From Paraspadella gotoi (Eukaryota; Chaetognatha), in the NCBI GenBank assembly GCA_051294375.1, contig JBJCIZ010000239.1, forward strand, positions 2,741,476-2,805,475: a DNA stretch of 64,000 nucleotides, read 5' to 3'. Positions 61,044 to 64,000 of the stretch are shown one piece after another. Every line of letters starts with the position of its first letter. Within the stretch, counting starts at the first letter, position 1. The notes under the pieces are model-generated. The model was not told the DNA's origin. It was given only the letters and a program-made list of their open reading frames with translations, and ran no database searches. Made by a program: the position numbers and the translations under genes.

Positions 61044-61967
61044 TCAGCATTGACAATTCCCGCCGACCGGATTGGGTATGTTGCCAAGACCGGGAATGGC
61101 GCCGTCCGGAGCTCCGGGATCGACGGTGCCCCCGGTTCCGGTCCTGCCGGGGCCGCCGGCGCCCAGCTTGTGGGTTTGGTTTTGCCCCGAGGCTCTGGCG
61201 GCCGCGGTGGGGTCGGAGTCGAGGCTCTCGGACATCTTGTCGCAGATGATGTCGACGAGGCGCTCGAAGACGGCCTTGACGTTGATGTTTTCCTTGGCGG
61301 AAGTTTCGAAGAACTCGAGTCCCATTTGGTCGGCGAGCTGCTTGCCGCGTTCGGCCGATACGACGCGGATCTCGTCCATGTCGCACTTGTTCCCCACGAG
61401 GATCACTTGGGCGTTCTCCCACGAGTACATCTTGATCTGGGTGCACCAATCCTGAACGGCGTTGAAAGACTCTTCGTTCGTTACGTCGTACATCAGGATA
61501 AAACCCATTGCTCCGCGATAGTAGGCCGTCGTGATGGTGCGGTATCGCTCCTGACCCGCCGTGTCCCAGATCTGAGTCAAGCGAAAAAAAAGAGATTTGA
61601 GTGTTTGATCGATTGAATACGCGTATTCTGCCCATTCTCAGAAAGCCTAGACGATAAACCCGTAGGAAGAGTGAGTGGAGCAATCACAAAACTGAACCTC
61701 GTCTCTCCATCATTAATTTTTATAATTACATCAAATCAAATATGCAACCTGTAGTTTGACGCGCTTGTCCCCTCGGAAAACCGTCTTGACTTTGAAGTCG
61801 ATCCCGACGGTGGAGACGAAGGCCGAGGTGAAGGAGTCATCGGCGTAGCGGAAGAGGAACGAGGTTTTCCCGACCGACGAGTTGCCGATGATCAAGAGTT
61901 TGAACATGTAGTCGAAGTTTTGATCGGCGCCCCCTTCCTTCTGCCATCGTTGGTCCGACATGCTCAT
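61044..61967 (-). CDS. RAB3: RAB3 small GTPase of regulated exocytosis, 2 exons, 248 aa
   Basis: Exons 61967-61749 and 61571-61044. RAB3 cycles on synaptic and secretory vesicles and recruits RIM and rabphilin. Seen: [20 protein letters not shown] (P-loop), the effector region [40 protein letters not shown] (switch II with the catalytic Gln), NKCD and TSAK guanine-specificity motifs, [14 protein letters not shown], and the C-terminal NCQC double-cysteine CXC motif for digeranylgeranylation. The hypervariable tail is about 30 residues longer than in vertebrate RAB3 and is Gly/Pro-rich. Start chosen at MSMSDQRW. The long 5' neighbour gap on the CDK10 side and the 219-bp gap to FAHD1 suggest a simple promoter. 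Confidence 0.95.
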
Positions 61968-62187
61968 TTTTAAGGGTTTATTAAGTTTTAAATTGTTTTT
62001 AAATAAGTTTGTTTAGATACTTATTTATTCAACCTTTTTCTTGTCCTCTAATCTTATAAAGATACCAAAAATATGATCAAAAGATTGTATAAAAATCATA
62101 GCTAATAAATCAACAAATTAACTTAATAACCGCACTGAATCACAAAGTTGGTGAAATCAATGAGGGAATTCACAACAGGCATTTCTC

Positions 62188-63010
62188 TCAAGCAACGTGA
62201 AACTCGAATTCTACTAATTTCCCAAGGCCGGCGCGAACCACGTCGCCCGGACTGACGGGTCCGACGCCAGCAGGGGTGCCCGTCAAGACTAGATCACCCT
62301 CCTGGAGGGTAAAGTACTGGGAGATAAAGTTGATAAGCGTCGGGATGTCAAAGATCATGTCGCGAGTTGATCCTCGTTGACGATCTTTCCCGTTGACGGA
62401 GCACCAAAGCTCCACGTCGTGAGGATCGCCAAGTTTATCCTGTTACGCGAAAAACAATCCAGGGTTAAGACTTGTTATGCAAGATAGTTTTATAAGAGGA
62501 TCAATGATGAAGATGGAATACCGCTGCAATCATGTCGGAGATGGGACAACTGGTATCGAAACCTTTGGCCAAGCACCAAGGATGGCCCTTGGTCTTGGCC
62601 TCTTGTTGAAAGTCTCTGGCCGTCATGTCCAAGGCCAAAGCGTATCCAGCGACGTAACCGCATCGGAAGACTTTGTCCTTCGGAATGTCCGCTCCTTCCT
62701 TCCCGATCACGACCCCTGAACGAAATAGAAGGAAATTTCTTTTAAAACAGAAAACGGGAACGGAGTCGTCAAAGTTTTGGTTTTCCGTACCCAGTTCAAC
62801 TTCATGATGAAGATCCTTGCAGCCTTTCGGAATTCGAATTTTCTGACCTTCCACGATGTAGGAGGAAGTTGGCTTTAGAAACAACATGGGTTTAGAAGGC
62901 ACGGCAGCCCCCAACTCTTTGGCGTGATCGGCAAAGTTCCTTCCTACCGCCACGATTTTTTTACCATTTTGAACGAACCACGGGAGTTTTCGTGGCGCCT
63001 GTGACGTCAT
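62188..63010 (-). CDS. FAHD1: FAHD1-like acylpyruvase / oxaloacetate decarboxylase, 3 exons, 221 aa
   Basis: Exons in transcript order: 63010-62791, 62715-62522, 62439-62188; 221 aa (human FAHD1 224). The mitochondrial FAH-superfamily enzyme cleaves acylpyruvates and decarboxylates oxaloacetate, dampening TCA flux. Seen: KIVAVGRNFADHAKELGA, PMLFLKPTSSYI, LHHEVELG with the metal-binding glutamates, VVIGKEG, GYALALDMTARDFQ, AKGFDTSCPI, DMIFDIPTLINFIS, and LQEGDLVLTGTPAGVGPV. Length and the LHHEVEL / LDMTARD motifs point to FAHD1 rather than FAHD2 or fumarylacetoacetase. There is no obvious targeting extension. Confidence 0.95.
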
Positions 63011-64000
63011 GGCGTCTTATTCTAATTTCCATGTGTACTGGGAAGTAAAAATGTAAAGTATGGTGTAGAAAGTGATTTTAAGATGTTGAAAATAGAAAAG
63101 CAATCCGCTTAAAGATGGATACTAGTATCGCCTAGCTTAAATTTTGCACTGATCATCTGTGTAAGGGGTATAGTACTTATTGTTTTTAATAAAAGTAAAT
63201 GATAGTCTATTTATAGACTTAAGTTCTTATCCCCCGTCCCTGGCCCTGAGTACTTTTTAAACTAAATAAATAAATAAATTAGTCTAAAAAAAAAAAGTAG
63301 TATTTCCTTTCTTTATTTTGAAAACAATATTAAAAACTTAAAAGTATGAAAAGCTTCATCATACATCCACATTCCACCACTAATGTAAACGCCCAGATAC
63401 GACATACTTTTTGAAAATAAAAAAATATATGAACCAAAACTAGTAGAATAAAACGGTAAAATTAGTAATCGAAGATAGATGAGCATGCTCAACAAATAAA
63501 AATAAATGAGCCAATGAATCAGAATCGTTGCTCGATTTATAGTGTTATTTTTAGGTCAATTTCAAACGCCCTCCCTTAACAAGCAGGCGCTGCAAAATAA
63601 GTGAGTGTTCCTGAATTGAGCAGCTCATATTTTATCGGAGAACAAGAAATCGACGTTTTGAATTAATCATCGTACAAAGAGACTAAGTTTAACTTGAGTT
63701 CAAGTTCTGCGTTAACACTGTCTCAAAGAGTGACGAATGAAGAAAGTATTGAATAGTCAAAAAATGCCACAAGAATGAAAATTCGGAAAGAAAAAAAACA
63801 ATATGCATATCTTCTGATATACATAAACATTATATATATTTTCATATACTACCGGTTAAAAAAATGTAGTATTCGAGGTCGAAAACAAAAAAAAAATACG
63901 TAAAAGAGAAATGGACTAGATAATTAAGATGGTGCAATAAAAAGTAAAAAAGAATCACTGGTTTCTCCAAGCCCCGAGGCCTTTTCCCCCTTTGCCGATT
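63011..64000. other. Flank beyond FAHD1-like, no gene seen
   Basis: AT-rich, with A homopolymers. A 60-codon frame on the - strand at 63313-63495 is mostly Leu/Phe/Ser and lacks family features, so I do not call it a gene. The window ends inside this flank. Confidence 0.5.

Noticed and set aside
63313-63495. 60-codon - strand frame near the right edge
   Set aside because: Hydrophobic low-complexity product in AT-rich DNA with no supporting context.

Overview
The window comes from a nuclear animal genome. Nearly every gene is split by short introns (mostly 60-300 bp, GT-AG, T-rich), coding exons are GC-rich against AT-rich non-coding DNA, and the products are metazoan housekeeping, signalling and mitochondrial proteins (DOCK7-type GEF, RAB3, eIF4E2/4EHP, tafazzin, MICU1, PCIF1). 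Gaps between genes are often only 120-600 bp, so this is a compact invertebrate genome; the phylum cannot be fixed from the sequence. Exon-intron models were built by hand from splice sites, reading-frame phase and remembered family sequences. Every full model sums to a multiple of three.

Left half (about 0.46-30.4 kb): every recognised gene is on the + strand, in the order ashwin-like, MPPE1/PGAP5-like phosphoesterase, PEX13, PDPR, FNTA, RFK, MVK, DOCK7-like (20 exons, about 2,300 aa), tafazzin, TMEM184B-like. FNTA, RFK and MVK are packed head to tail, and each has a pyrimidine-rich 3'-splice-site-like block just before its ATG.

Switch region (30.4-33 kb): no gene found. It holds a large imperfect foldback repeat (about 31.63-32.27 kb) and, beside it, an exact 58-bp copy of a TMEM184B exon-intron border.

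Right half (about 33-63 kb): every recognised gene is on the - strand. From high to low coordinate: FAHD1-like, RAB3, CDK10, an STMP1-like 50-aa microprotein, SSX2IP/ADIP-like, PCIF1 (cap m6Am methyltransferase), a set of serine-rich 3' exons of uncertain parentage, COA6 copy B, a membrane-anchored CPPED1-like phosphatase, COA6 copy A, SCYL3 pseudokinase, eIF4E2, MICU1. The two gene arrays therefore converge on the repeat-rich switch region.

Many products are mitochondrial or membrane-lipid related (PDPR, tafazzin, MICU1, two COA6, STMP1, FAHD1; MVK and FNTA lie upstream in isoprenoid supply and protein prenylation, and RAB3 is a prenylated protein). Repeats include (GA)n, (GAA)n, a 59-bp tandem repeat, a TTCTTATTCTA array abutting a GC donor, a degenerate minisatellite, two copies of a tRNA-derived SINE-like element inside introns, and a C-tract/G-tract hairpin with a possible pseudoknot. 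No viral gene, transposase, rRNA or ordinary tRNA gene was recognised.
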